This document shows positions 24,504 through 32,123 of a stretch of DNA of 44,373 nucleotides, one piece after another. The notes under the pieces are model-generated. The model saw only the letters and a program-made list of their open reading frames with translations. It was not told where the DNA came from and made no database searches. The DNA is taken from contig JABIBA010000013.1 of assembly GCA_018652955.1 (NCBI GenBank), forward strand, positions 119,880 to 164,252. The letters run 5' to 3'. The stretch's first letter is position 1; every line of letters starts with the position of its first letter. The translations under genes were made by a program, and so were the position numbers. Source of the stretch: Candidatus Peribacter sp. (lineage in GTDB: Bacteria; Patescibacteriota; Gracilibacteria; Peribacterales; Peribacteraceae).

Positions 24504-25657
24504 TTATCATTGGCATAGAAGGCTTTGCAGTCTTGCTAGCGCTGTATCGTGGGCTTGGTGCCGTGCACACTGATGAAGCAAAGTACCTTCTTAATATTCC
24601 GTATCCGCATCCTCCGCTTGGAAGATTTCTGATCAATCTCACTGAGAGTGTGCCGCATAACGAAATGATATGGCGGATTATTTTTGCAACACTACTGACA
24701 CAGGCTGTGTGGCTAGTGGCACATATGGCAAAGCGATTGAAGCCTGAGAATAGACTAACACTGTGTGGCTTGTGGCTTTTTAGTGCCTCGGTCATGTTCC
24801 AATCTGGAACCATTATGATGGCTGTTCTTACTGCACTACAAGGGTTGGTACTTGTGTGGCTTTTGCTTTCTCAGGGCAACAAGAGGCGCCTTGGTTGGAT
24901 TGCACTCTTTTGGTTTGCCTCTCTCTTTACTGCGTATCAAGCGGTGTTGTATTTGCCAATTGTGGTTGCGATATTCTGGAAGGAAAAAGTCCGTCCACTT
25001 CATATGGGCTTAGCTATTGGTATGCCAATGTTATTGATTGGATTTTACGTTGCATCTAACCCTCTTGCTGCCGCAAGTTTTATTAGTGCAGGAGAACAAA
25101 ATATTGGTCAGTCACTCATACATTTATTGCAGACCACCACAATTTCTTGGTTATGGGCTGGGAGTGCAGTGCTTTCTATCGTTGGTCTTATTGGAATACT
25201 TAAAGGTAAACAGTGGGCTCTTCTTTTAAGCTTTGTATTGGTGTGTGCATTTCACATTACGTCGTATCGTATGTATTACCCAGTGCTCTTTTTACCACTG
25301 CTTGTTGGAGGGGTAGTTGCAAGCCCTCAGGTATTACGTAAGTCAGCATCTCTTCTTGCATTACAAATTGTCATTGCTGTGTACGTGTTTGCTCACACGC
25401 AACTTGCCTTTTACGAAACAGGTGCGCGTACGGTGATGCGTCAGGTGAATCAGTTACAGAGCAACGGAGTAGTGTTAATTTCTGGAAGCTTTAGTCACAG
25501 CTGGCAATACGAAAGCACTTCGCCAATCTTGCACTACAAACCTGCTCTTCTTTCAAAAGCAAAAGCTGTGGTGTGTCTAGACCAATGTCCTGGGATTGCA
25601 GGGTATGGGTTTTATCAAATAGAAAATATTCCACAGGAGGTATGGGTACGTAGGTAG
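24488..25657 (+). CDS. GT-C family membrane glycosyltransferase (ArnT/PMT-like)
   Basis: A 389-aa polytopic protein with about nine hydrophobic segments. The first extracytoplasmic loop holds the GT-C acidic motif H27-T-D29-E30-A-K and the following HPPLGR (residues 41-46), typical of the ArnT/PMT (GT39/GT83) group that transfers a sugar from polyprenyl phosphate to lipid or protein on the outer face. The C-terminal soluble part is short, so the protein is smaller than ArnT (about 500 aa). Position after the polyprenyl-phosphate sugar synthase supplies the matching donor. It ends 3 nt before the convergent epimerase gene. Confidence 0.82.
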   Translation: MRRLLVIIGIEGFAVLLALYRGLGAVHTDEAKYLLNIPYPHPPLGRFLINLTESVPHNEMIWRIIFATLLTQAVWLVAHMAKRLKPENRLTLCGLWLFSASVMFQSGTIMMAVLTALQGLVLVWLLLSQGNKRRLGWIALFWFASLFTAYQAVLYLPIVVAIFWKEKVRPLHMGLAIGMPMLLIGFYVASNPLAAASFISAGEQNIGQSLIHLLQTTTISWLWAGSAVLSIVGLIGILKGKQWALLLSFVLVCAFHITSYRMYYPVLFLPLLVGGVVASPQVLRKSASLLALQIVIAVYVFAHTQLAFYETGARTVMRQVNQLQSNGVVLISGSFSHSWQYESTSPILHYKPALLSKAKAVVCLDQCPGIAGYGFYQIENIPQEVWVRR

Positions 25658-25660
25658 TGG

Positions 25661-26623
25661 TTATATGCTGTAATACTCTTTATACCACTCCACAAATTTA
25701 GGGATCCCTTCTGCGATGTGCGTCTTCGGATCGTACCCAAGCATCTTTTGTGCTTTAGAGATATCTGCTGATGTAGAGACCACATCACCTGGTTGCATAG
25801 GGAGCATTTCTTTTTGTCCTTCTTTTCCAAGTGCTTTTTCGAGAGTCGAAACATATGCCATAAGCTCTTCTGTTTGTCCTCCTCCGAGATTAAAGACTTC
25901 ATAGTCGTAGTTTTTATCGAGAGCCGCAACAATCCCTGCTGCAATATCTTCAACATACGTAAAGTCGCGTTGCATCTTTCCTTCCCCAAAGATCTGCATC
26001 GGTTCTCCTTTTGTAATCCAGTTTGCAAAGAGGAACAGAGCCATGTCTGGACGTCCGTATGGACCGTAGACGGTAAAGAACCTCAGCCCTGTACTTTTTA
26101 CTCCGTGGAGTGAGTGGTACGTGTATGCCTGAAGCTCGTTGCACTTTTTTGTCATTCCATACAGAGACATTGGGCTGTCTGCTTTGTGATCTTCTTTAAA
26201 CGGACTCTCTTCGTTATCTCCATAAATCGAACTGCTACTTGCGTATGTCACTCCTCCGACATCGTATTCTTTGCAAAGCTCGAAAATGTTATTGGTTCCC
26301 TGAATGTTGTCTTGAATAAACTCGTCTGGGTTTTCTATGGAGTGTCGTACTCCAGCTTGTGCTGCCAAGTGGCAGACACGTGTATCTTCTCCGCCACCAA
26401 TTTTTTCAAATGCAGATTTAAGCGCATTTGTATCTTTTAAGTCTCCACGAATAACTTGAAAGTTATCGTATCCTTCTAGTATTTCATTGCGAGCATCTTT
26501 GAGTTTTGGATCGTAGTACTGGTTAAAGTTATCAAAGCCTACAACAGTATCTCCACGCTCTAGGAGCATTTTTGCTGTGTGGAATCCGATGAACCCTGCC
26601 GATCCTGTTAGGAGGATTTTCAT
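25661..26623 (-). CDS. UDP-glucuronate 4-epimerase
   Basis: A 320-aa extended SDR. Motifs include TGSAGFIGFHTAK, FDNFNQYYDPKLK, HLAAQAGVRHSIENP, the catalytic YGMTKK and RFFTVYGPYGRPDMALFLF. The NQYYDPKLK and GVRHSIENP stretches and the GRPDMA motif are typical of UDP-glucuronate/UDP-galacturonate 4-epimerases (LpsL/Cap1J type). It directly follows UDP-glucose 6-dehydrogenase with a 4-nt ATGA overlap, so the pair would convert UDP-glucose to UDP-glucuronate and then UDP-galacturonate for surface polysaccharide. Confidence 0.9.
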   Translation of the reverse strand: MKILLTGSAGFIGFHTAKMLLERGDTVVGFDNFNQYYDPKLKDARNEILEGYDNFQVIRGDLKDTNALKSAFEKIGGGEDTRVCHLAAQAGVRHSIENPDEFIQDNIQGTNNIFELCKEYDVGGVTYASSSSIYGDNEESPFKEDHKADSPMSLYGMTKKCNELQAYTYHSLHGVKSTGLRFFTVYGPYGRPDMALFLFANWITKGEPMQIFGEGKMQRDFTYVEDIAAGIVAALDKNYDYEVFNLGGGQTEELMAYVSTLEKALGKEGQKEMLPMQPGDVVSTSADISKAQKMLGYDPKTHIAEGIPKFVEWYKEYYSI

Positions 26624-27927
26624 AGTCCAATACCATGATACGTTAATCCTGCTTTTCTTGCATCATCAGGTTCGTAAATGTTTCGCCCATCGAAGAGATC
26701 GCTTCCCTTCATTGTAAGTTTAAGCTTATTCAGATCCAGACCTCTAAACTCATCCCACTCTGTGAGAACCACTACAGCATCAGCATTTTCTGCCGTAGAG
26801 AATGCATCGTCTTTCCATTCGACATCTTCTTTTACAATGGTCTTTGCATTATCCATAGCGATAGGGTCGTGCACTCTTACTGTGTGACCTGCTTTTACTA
26901 GTAGTGGAATAAGGTCCAAGCTTGGTGCTTCGCGCATATCGTCTGTGCGAGGCTTAAACGAAAGACCTAAGAGCCCTACTGTCGCATTTGCAGGAAGTAC
27001 ATCGAGTATTTTTTTGAAGTAGCGCTCTCGCTGGTGTTGGTTAATGTCGTGTGTTGCCTGAATAAGCGGTAGCGGTACTCCTGTTTCTCGACTGAGAGCG
27101 ATAAGAGCTTTTACGTCTTTAGGGAAACAACTTCCGCCGTATCCAATTCCTGAGTGTAAAAAGCGAGGTCCAATGCGGTCATCCATTCCCATTCCCTTTG
27201 TGACATCACGAACATTTCCTCCTGTAGCTTCACAGAGTTCAGATAGCATGTTGGCAAATGAAATCTTGTTTGCGAGAAAGCCGTTACTTGCGTACTTCAC
27301 AATCTCTGAGCTCTCACGAGACATCCAAACAATTGGCTTACTTGTTCTTGTTAGTGGAACGTATAACTCTTCCATTACTTTTTTAGCCCAATCGCTTCCA
27401 TTGATACCCACCACAATACGATCTGGTGCCATGGTGTCATTAATGGCATGTCCTTCACGTAAAAATTCAGGGTTAGAAACCACAGGAATGTTGTAGTCTA
27501 CGCCGCGATCTTTAAGAGTCTTTGCAATTACTTCTGCGCACTTTTCTCCTGTGCTTACAGGAACTGTCGACTTGTTTACAAAAACAATATCGTGATCTGC
27601 GTATTTCGCTACTGATTGCGCAACAATGAATACTGCTTTTAGGTCTGCAGAAAAGTCTTCGTTCGGTGGTGTAGCTACAGCAGAGAACACTACTTGAGTA
27701 TCAGGCAGTGCTTCTTCTAGGTTTGTTGTAAATTTCACACGCCCAGCTTCGAGGTTTCTTTTCAGAAGGTCCTCAAGCTCTGGTTCGTATATAGGACTGA
27801 TCCCTTCTCGCAGTTTAGCTACCTTCTCTTCATCAATATCTACTCCATATACATCGTGCCCTAGCTCCGCAAAACACACTGCGGAAACAAGTCCAACATA
27901 GCCGGTTCCAATAACTGCAATTTTCAT
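26620..27927 (-). CDS. ugd: UDP-glucose 6-dehydrogenase
   Basis: A 435-aa UDP-glucose dehydrogenase. It has the NAD motif IGTGYVGLVSA (residues 6-16), NKSTVPVSTG (118-127), SNPEFLREG (151-159) and catalytic cysteine C267 in GYGGSCFPKDV. The FPKD after the cysteine separates it from the UDP-HexNAc dehydrogenase at 15806. It oxidises UDP-glucose twice to UDP-glucuronate in the cytoplasm. The ATG lies 8 nt after a TACCGT -10 box within the palindromic divergent promoter shared with the PfkB gene. Confidence 0.95.
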   Translation of the reverse strand: MKIAVIGTGYVGLVSAVCFAELGHDVYGVDIDEEKVAKLREGISPIYEPELEDLLKRNLEAGRVKFTTNLEEALPDTQVVFSAVATPPNEDFSADLKAVFIVAQSVAKYADHDIVFVNKSTVPVSTGEKCAEVIAKTLKDRGVDYNIPVVSNPEFLREGHAINDTMAPDRIVVGINGSDWAKKVMEELYVPLTRTSKPIVWMSRESSEIVKYASNGFLANKISFANMLSELCEATGGNVRDVTKGMGMDDRIGPRFLHSGIGYGGSCFPKDVKALIALSRETGVPLPLIQATHDINQHQRERYFKKILDVLPANATVGLLGLSFKPRTDDMREAPSLDLIPLLVKAGHTVRVHDPIAMDNAKTIVKEDVEWKDDAFSTAENADAVVVLTEWDEFRGLDLNKLKLTMKGSDLFDGRNIYEPDDARKAGLTYHGIGL

Positions 27928-27933
27928 GCTCGA

Positions 27934-27971
27934 ATACGGTAGCGCAAGACCATAATAGTGCGCTACGGTAT
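27934..27971. promoter_or_regulatory. palindromic divergent promoter (ugd / PfkB kinase)
   Basis: A 13-bp inverted repeat with one mismatch, ATACGGTAGCGCA (27934-27946) and TGCGCTACGGTAT (27959-27971). The -10 boxes TACCGT (minus, 27936-27941) and TACGGT (plus, 27964-27969) lie 8 and 7 nt from the two start codons. Same motif as at 23071-23108. Confidence 0.65.
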
Positions 27972-27976
27972 TGCTT

Positions 27977-28921
27977 GTGAAAATTCTCGTAAATGGATCA
28001 ACGGCATACGACGTCCTTTTGGGCTATAACGGCTCATTTGCGGATGCTATAGACCCTTCTGCCCTCGATTCTCTGGCAGTAAGCTTCTTCTCTCCACACT
28101 ACGCAAGACACCATGGAGGCACTGGAGCGAATATCGCATGGAATCTTAAACTTCTTGGAACAGAGCCGATGCTTGTCACTACTATCGGAACAGATGGAGG
28201 AGACTACCGAACGCTATTGGAAGATCGAAAGATTTCTGTGGAGCATGTGGAGCAGTTAACAACTGGTGCTACTGCTACTGCCATTATTGGAACGGATAGC
28301 TCAGAACGTCAGATTACGTTCTTTCATCCAGGGGCTGACGCCGATGGATCGTGGCCTGACATTACAGACAGACGAGAAGAAATTTCTCATGCCATTATCA
28401 GTCCACGCAATGCAGTACTCATGATGGAAGGAGTTAGGTGGTGTAACGAATACAAGGTGCCGTACTTGTTCGATCCAGGTCAGCAAGTCATTGCACTTTC
28501 CGATGATGAACTTCGGTTTGGTGTAGAGCACAGCGCAGGAGTTATTGCGAATGAATACGAGTGGGGACTTATCTCTGAACGTCTTAATCTCACAGAAGAA
28601 AATGCTCTTCTTAAAACTCCTATGGTCATCGTGACACAGGGAGATAAAGGAGTGCTTTGCTATTGTGAATCTGGTGCGCTAAACGTCGGTCCGTGTGCTC
28701 CAGAAAAAGTAGTGAATCCAACCGGAGCTGGAGATGCATTCCGTGCAGGACTCCTTACAGGACTACAAAATGGTTGGTCTAACATAGATGCACTGCGACT
28801 TGGAAATGCGATGGGCTCACTTGCCGTAGAACTTGAAGGAACGTTGATAGACCACGTAGACCATGATGCTATCTGGCAACGAGCAGCAGATGCGTATGGA
28901 GAGACGCTTCCCAATCTTTAA
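27977..28921 (+). CDS. PfkB family kinase, probably adenosine kinase
   Basis: A 314-aa ribokinase-fold protein. It has the N-terminal GGTGAN motif (residues 47-52) and the C-terminal anion-hole/catalytic NPTGAGDAF with the base D253. I start it at GTG 27977 because TACGGT ends 7 nt before it and the fold begins at MKILVNGS; an upstream TTG at 27971 lies inside the promoter palindrome. S-adenosylhomocysteine hydrolase follows 59 nt downstream on the same strand. That enzyme releases adenosine, so an adenosine kinase role fits well. A sugar kinase in the glycan pathway is the alternative. Confidence 0.85.
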   Translation: MKILVNGSTAYDVLLGYNGSFADAIDPSALDSLAVSFFSPHYARHHGGTGANIAWNLKLLGTEPMLVTTIGTDGGDYRTLLEDRKISVEHVEQLTTGATATAIIGTDSSERQITFFHPGADADGSWPDITDRREEISHAIISPRNAVLMMEGVRWCNEYKVPYLFDPGQQVIALSDDELRFGVEHSAGVIANEYEWGLISERLNLTEENALLKTPMVIVTQGDKGVLCYCESGALNVGPCAPEKVVNPTGAGDAFRAGLLTGLQNGWSNIDALRLGNAMGSLAVELEGTLIDHVDHDAIWQRAADAYGETLPNL

Positions 28922-28980
28922 TAAAAGTAGCGGGTATTTAGCTTTATCCAGTCTGTACTATCCACTATCCTCTTGCAGCT

Positions 28981-30345
28981 ATGTCACAAACTACTGATTC
29001 CACCGTATTGCCATATAAAGTTCTAGATTGCTCTGAAGAAGAGTTCGAGCGATTGGCTGCATTTGGCCGCAAAGAAATACTCCTTGCAGAGAATGAAATG
29101 CCTGGACTTATGGCGCTACGAGAAAAGTATGGATCTTCAAAACCTTTAGCTGGTGCACGTATTGCAGGTTGTCTTCATATGACTATTCAGACAGCAGTGC
29201 TTATCGAAACATTGGCAGAGCTAGGCGCAGAGGTTACGTGGAGTAGTTGTAACATTTTTAGCACGCAAGACCACGCAGCCTGTGCTATTGCAAAAGCAGG
29301 ATTTCCTGTGTTTGCTTGGAAGGGTTTAAGTGACGAAGAGTTTGATTGGTGCATAGAACAAACACTTACAGCGTTCCCTGATGGAAAGCCGTTAAATATG
29401 ATCTTAGATGATGGGGGAGACTTAACAGCGATGGTGCACGAGAAATTTCCAGAGATGCTTGATGATATAAAGGGATTAAGTGAAGAGACAACAGCGGGGA
29501 TTCACCGCCTAGAAGTCATCAGTCAAAAAGGTGAACTAAAAGTACCTGCTATTAACGTTAACGACAGCGCAACCAAAAGTAAGTTCGATAACTTATACGG
29601 TTGCCGTGAGTCACTCGCGGATGGTGTAAAGCGAGCAACGGATATTATGCTTGCTGGTAAAGTTGCTGTGGTGTGTGGATACGGAGATGTTGGTAAAGGA
29701 TGTGCTACGAGTTTGCAGCGTTATGGTTGTCGTGTGCTTGTCACCGAGATCGATCCTATTAATGCACTTCAAGCATCTATGGAAGGGTTCGAAGTAACCA
29801 CCATGGAAGCAGCCAGCAAAGAAGGAAACTTGTTTGTCACTACTACCGGTAATAAAGATATTATCTTGGGGCAGCACATGGTGAACATGTCCGAAGATGC
29901 GATCTTGTGTAACATCGGTCACTTCGATACTGAGATTGACGTAGCATGGCTAGACGCAGAAGTTGCTGCAGGTCGCGCAACACGAGATGAGATCAAAGGA
30001 GAGAAAGAAGGAGCGGTAGATCGCTACACCTTTGCAGATACTGGAAGATCAATTCTGATACTTGCTAAGGGGCGACTAGTAAATCTTGGTTGTGCAACTG
30101 GGCACCCAAGTTTTGTAATGAGCACCTCGTTTACAAACCAGGTTCTCGCGCAAATTGAATTGTGGCAACACACAGAAAATTACGAAGTTGGAGTGTACCG
30201 TTTGCCGAAGAGGCTAGACGAAGAAGTGGCACGGTTGCACCTCGAAAAGCTTGGGGTTCAGCTTACAACTCTTACAGAAGACCAGGCAGAGTACATGGGA
30301 GTTCCTGTGGAAGGTCCATACAAGCCAGATCACTATCGGTATTAG
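28981..30345 (+). CDS. ahcY: adenosylhomocysteinase (S-adenosylhomocysteine hydrolase)
   Basis: A 454-aa protein of full family length. Visible are [19 protein letters not shown], the substrate-site [13 protein letters not shown], the lysine/aspartate stretch [13 protein letters not shown], the NAD-binding [10 protein letters not shown] and the C-terminal PYKPDHYRY, whose lysine and tyrosine reach into the partner subunit. It splits S-adenosylhomocysteine into adenosine and homocysteine and so relieves product inhibition of methyltransferases. TATCCT lies 9 nt before the ATG. A perfect 7-bp hairpin (30346-30378) begins right after the stop. Confidence 0.96.
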   Translation: MSQTTDSTVLPYKVLDCSEEEFERLAAFGRKEILLAENEMPGLMALREKYGSSKPLAGARIAGCLHMTIQTAVLIETLAELGAEVTWSSCNIFSTQDHAACAIAKAGFPVFAWKGLSDEEFDWCIEQTLTAFPDGKPLNMILDDGGDLTAMVHEKFPEMLDDIKGLSEETTAGIHRLEVISQKGELKVPAINVNDSATKSKFDNLYGCRESLADGVKRATDIMLAGKVAVVCGYGDVGKGCATSLQRYGCRVLVTEIDPINALQASMEGFEVTTMEAASKEGNLFVTTTGNKDIILGQHMVNMSEDAILCNIGHFDTEIDVAWLDAEVAAGRATRDEIKGEKEGAVDRYTFADTGRSILILAKGRLVNLGCATGHPSFVMSTSFTNQVLAQIELWQHTENYEVGVYRLPKRLDEEVARLHLEKLGVQLTTLTEDQAEYMGVPVEGPYKPDHYRY

Positions 30346-30378
30346 GGTCTGAGGAGCTAATAGACACACAATCAGACC
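30346..30378 (+). other. hairpin after ahcY
   Basis: GGTCTGA (30346-30352) pairs with TCAGACC (30372-30378) across a 19-nt loop immediately after the stop codon. A second small stem, TATCTT/AAGATA, follows within 25 nt. There is no U-run, so this is not a canonical intrinsic terminator, but it may slow or end transcription. Confidence 0.4.
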
Positions 30379-30570
30379 ATTGACGTATCTTAAAAAGATA
30401 GTAGTATGTTTCTGCTATTTGTTCATTGAAAGCACAGAAATCGCAAAACGAAACCTGTTTTTAGAGCTGAGGTAGTCACAATTTGGATAGGAGTCCAAAC
30501 TGCCACAGATCTGTATCCATTTTGGATGCGCCATTGGGGCTAATCAGGGATTTGAAAAGGGAGAAGTCTA
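30379..30570. other. intergenic region without recognised gene
   Basis: I see no ORF of note on either strand. There are inverted segments near 30484 (TTTGGA/TCCAAA) and a GGATA/TATCC pair enclosing AGATCT, so the region could be transcribed as a structured leader for the small ORF that follows. No known RNA family was recognised. Confidence 0.3.
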
Positions 30571-30785
30571 GTGCGTCACAGAAGTCCAGAGCCGAGCAAG
30601 CAGGAACGAATGTTCAAGAACGAGCGTGTTGGTTGTCCTTGTGACGACTGCTCATGGGTGGAAAACGCTGCAAAGCAGTTCGCCATCTTGTGAATCGACA
30701 TGGCTACAGCAAAGATGATGCTGAGGCTGCAGTCGGAATGAAGAAACCCGCGCACGAACGTGAACAAGAGCCTGCTATGGCTTGA
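30571..30785 (+). pseudogene. small Cys-rich ORF interrupted by a frameshift
   Basis: Frame 1 begins at GTG 30571, 7 nt after an AGGGAG Shine-Dalgarno-like sequence, and runs 40 codons to TGA 30693, encoding a VGCPCDDCSW motif. Frame 2 is open from ATG 30654 to TGA 30785 (43 codons) and encodes KAVRHLVNRHGYSKDDAEAAV. Moving one base back at the A4 run 30662-30665 joins them into a single 71-aa protein, CPCDDCSWVE followed by KRCKAVRH, which reads like one zinc-ribbon plus helix domain. Either one A was lost (mutation or sequencing error) or the site directs -1 frameshifting. It stands alone between ahcY and the PolX gene. Coding nature is inference. Confidence 0.4.
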
Positions 30786-30826
30786 CGCAACCCCTCCCTC
30801 CTCTACGGATCACTCGATCCACCAGC

Positions 30827-30858
30827 CCGGGCTCTCGTAACCTCTACGACGAGCCCGG
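30827..30858. other. GC-rich hairpin upstream of PolX gene
   Basis: CCGGGCTC (30827-30834) pairs with GAGCCCGG (30851-30858), continuing inward by 5 bp after a bulged C. No U-run follows on the plus strand. It may end transcription from the small ORF or be a structural element. Confidence 0.45.
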
Positions 30859-30906
30859 CCATTCAAAAAACAGATTTTGTTTTGTTATCAGTGGTACACT
30901 TTCTTC

Positions 30907-31857
30907 ATGGAAAATAATAAATCCATCGCCTCCAAGCTCAATCAAATTGCAGCATTGCTGCAAGAGCAGGACGTGGCTTTTAAACCTGCAGCATATAGAA
31001 AAGCGGCGACAGTTATAGAAGAATTATCCAAAGATGTTTCGACGTATGGAGATGAGAAAGAATTAAAGAAATTACCAGGAGTTGGCGAAGCTATTGCGAA
31101 GAAGATCATCGAGTTCTTAGAAACAGGTGAGATGGAGTTTTTGGTATTACTCCAAAAAGAACAGGGTGGCATAAGTGCAGAGCTTATGGACATCGAAGGA
31201 CTTGGCCCTAAGCGTGTACGGCAACTACAGAAAGAGCTTGGTATTACGTCTGTAGCTCAACTTATTAATGCTGCAAAGCAAGGGAAGCTACAGGGTTTAG
31301 AACTGTGGGATGAGATCATGGAGAAGAAGGTATTAGAAAATGCAGGCAGAGTTGATGAGAGGATCAAAAGATTCCCGAGAGAAGAAGCTAAAGCTGATGT
31401 GGAGCTGCTCATCAAAACTATCAAGACAGTATCTGGTGTGGATAGAGTAGATGTTGCTGGGTCATTTAGAAGAGAAAAAGAAACCGTAGGGGATATAGAT
31501 ATTTTACTAGTGACTACAGCACCAGAAGAAGTTTCCGATGCTATCGCGCAGCTAAAGATCGTTCGAGACATAGCGGTAAAAGGAGACAAGAAGATCAGTT
31601 TTGATTTACACAATGGACTGAGAGTAGATGTGCGACTCGTAAAAGCAGATCAATGGGGAGCGGCTCTTATGTATTTTACGGGATCTAAAGAACACAACAT
31701 TGCTGTTCGCAAAGTAGCGATAAAGAAAGGATGGAAGCTCAATGAATATGGGCTTTTTGATGGAGAAGAAGTAGTAGCGTCAAAAGAAGAGCAGGATATT
31801 TATGATGCTTTGGAACTTAGGTTTTATGAGCCGAAGGAGAGAGTTGGAGCACTTTAA
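30907..31857 (+). CDS. DNA polymerase X family protein without PHP domain
   Basis: A 316-aa family X polymerase. It has an N-terminal 8-kDa-like domain with helix-hairpin-helix motifs (LKKLPGVGEAIAKKI near residue 55, DIEGLGPKRVRQL near residue 97), then the palm motif GSFRREKETVGDIDILL with two catalytic aspartates and the third in LRVDVRLV, and a thumb ending TGSKEHNIAVRKVA. Bacterial PolX is usually about 570 aa with a C-terminal PHP exonuclease domain; here the protein stops after the polymerase core. It should act in gap-filling repair. I chose ATG 30907 because TACACT (30895-30900) lies 6 nt before it; the alternative start at 30877 falls in the promoter. Confidence 0.9.
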   Translation: MENNKSIASKLNQIAALLQEQDVAFKPAAYRKAATVIEELSKDVSTYGDEKELKKLPGVGEAIAKKIIEFLETGEMEFLVLLQKEQGGISAELMDIEGLGPKRVRQLQKELGITSVAQLINAAKQGKLQGLELWDEIMEKKVLENAGRVDERIKRFPREEAKADVELLIKTIKTVSGVDRVDVAGSFRREKETVGDIDILLVTTAPEEVSDAIAQLKIVRDIAVKGDKKISFDLHNGLRVDVRLVKADQWGAALMYFTGSKEHNIAVRKVAIKKGWKLNEYGLFDGEEVVASKEEQDIYDALELRFYEPKERVGAL

Positions 31858-31894
31858 ATGGCGGAGCATGTGGGTCTCCTACCCTTTGGGGTGT

Positions 31895-32050
31895 GAATTG
31901 GACAGAATTGGACAGTACTTTGGGGGTTAAATGAGACAAATGAGACAGTATAAAAAGGGGTAAAATGAGACACTTTGAGACACCCTAAAAAAGGGAGAAA
32001 CGGAACAAATGGAACACCTATAAAAAGGAGCAAAACTGTCCCATTTGACA
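31895..32050 (+). repeat. degenerate ~34-bp tandem array with paired iterons
   Basis: Four units begin at 31895, 31929, 31963 and 31998 (periods 34, 34, 35), with a fifth partial unit at 32033. Each unit opens with a doubled short word (TTGGACA twice, ATGAGACA twice, TGAGACA twice, GGAACA twice) and is followed by a purine-rich spacer such as TATAAAAAGG. Within a unit the two words match each other better than those of other units. The array fills the gap between the PolX gene and the recombinase gene. Confidence 0.7.
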
Positions 32051-32123
32051 TTTTTACAAAACATCAATTCATGAGTCTATTTGATCAAAACCGCCTAGCC
32101 TTAGTAAGCAGCTTGCGTCATCA

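Noticed and set aside
30536-30870. Possible tmRNA starting GGGGCTAATCAGGGATTTGA
   Set aside because: The 5' end resembles the tmRNA start, but the conserved TTCGAC is absent, no T-arm (GGTTCGAATCC) or matching 3' acceptor strand with CCA follows, and no ALAA-type tag is encoded.
31859-31866. TGGCGGAG as the second attachment site matching the tRNA-Ser 3' end
   Set aside because: Only 8 bp match; easily expected by chance in a window this size.
31854-32051. 65-codon minus-strand ORF of hydrophobic repeats
   Set aside because: It is a by-product of the tandem array; the repeat period is not kept in codon multiples and there is no start signal.
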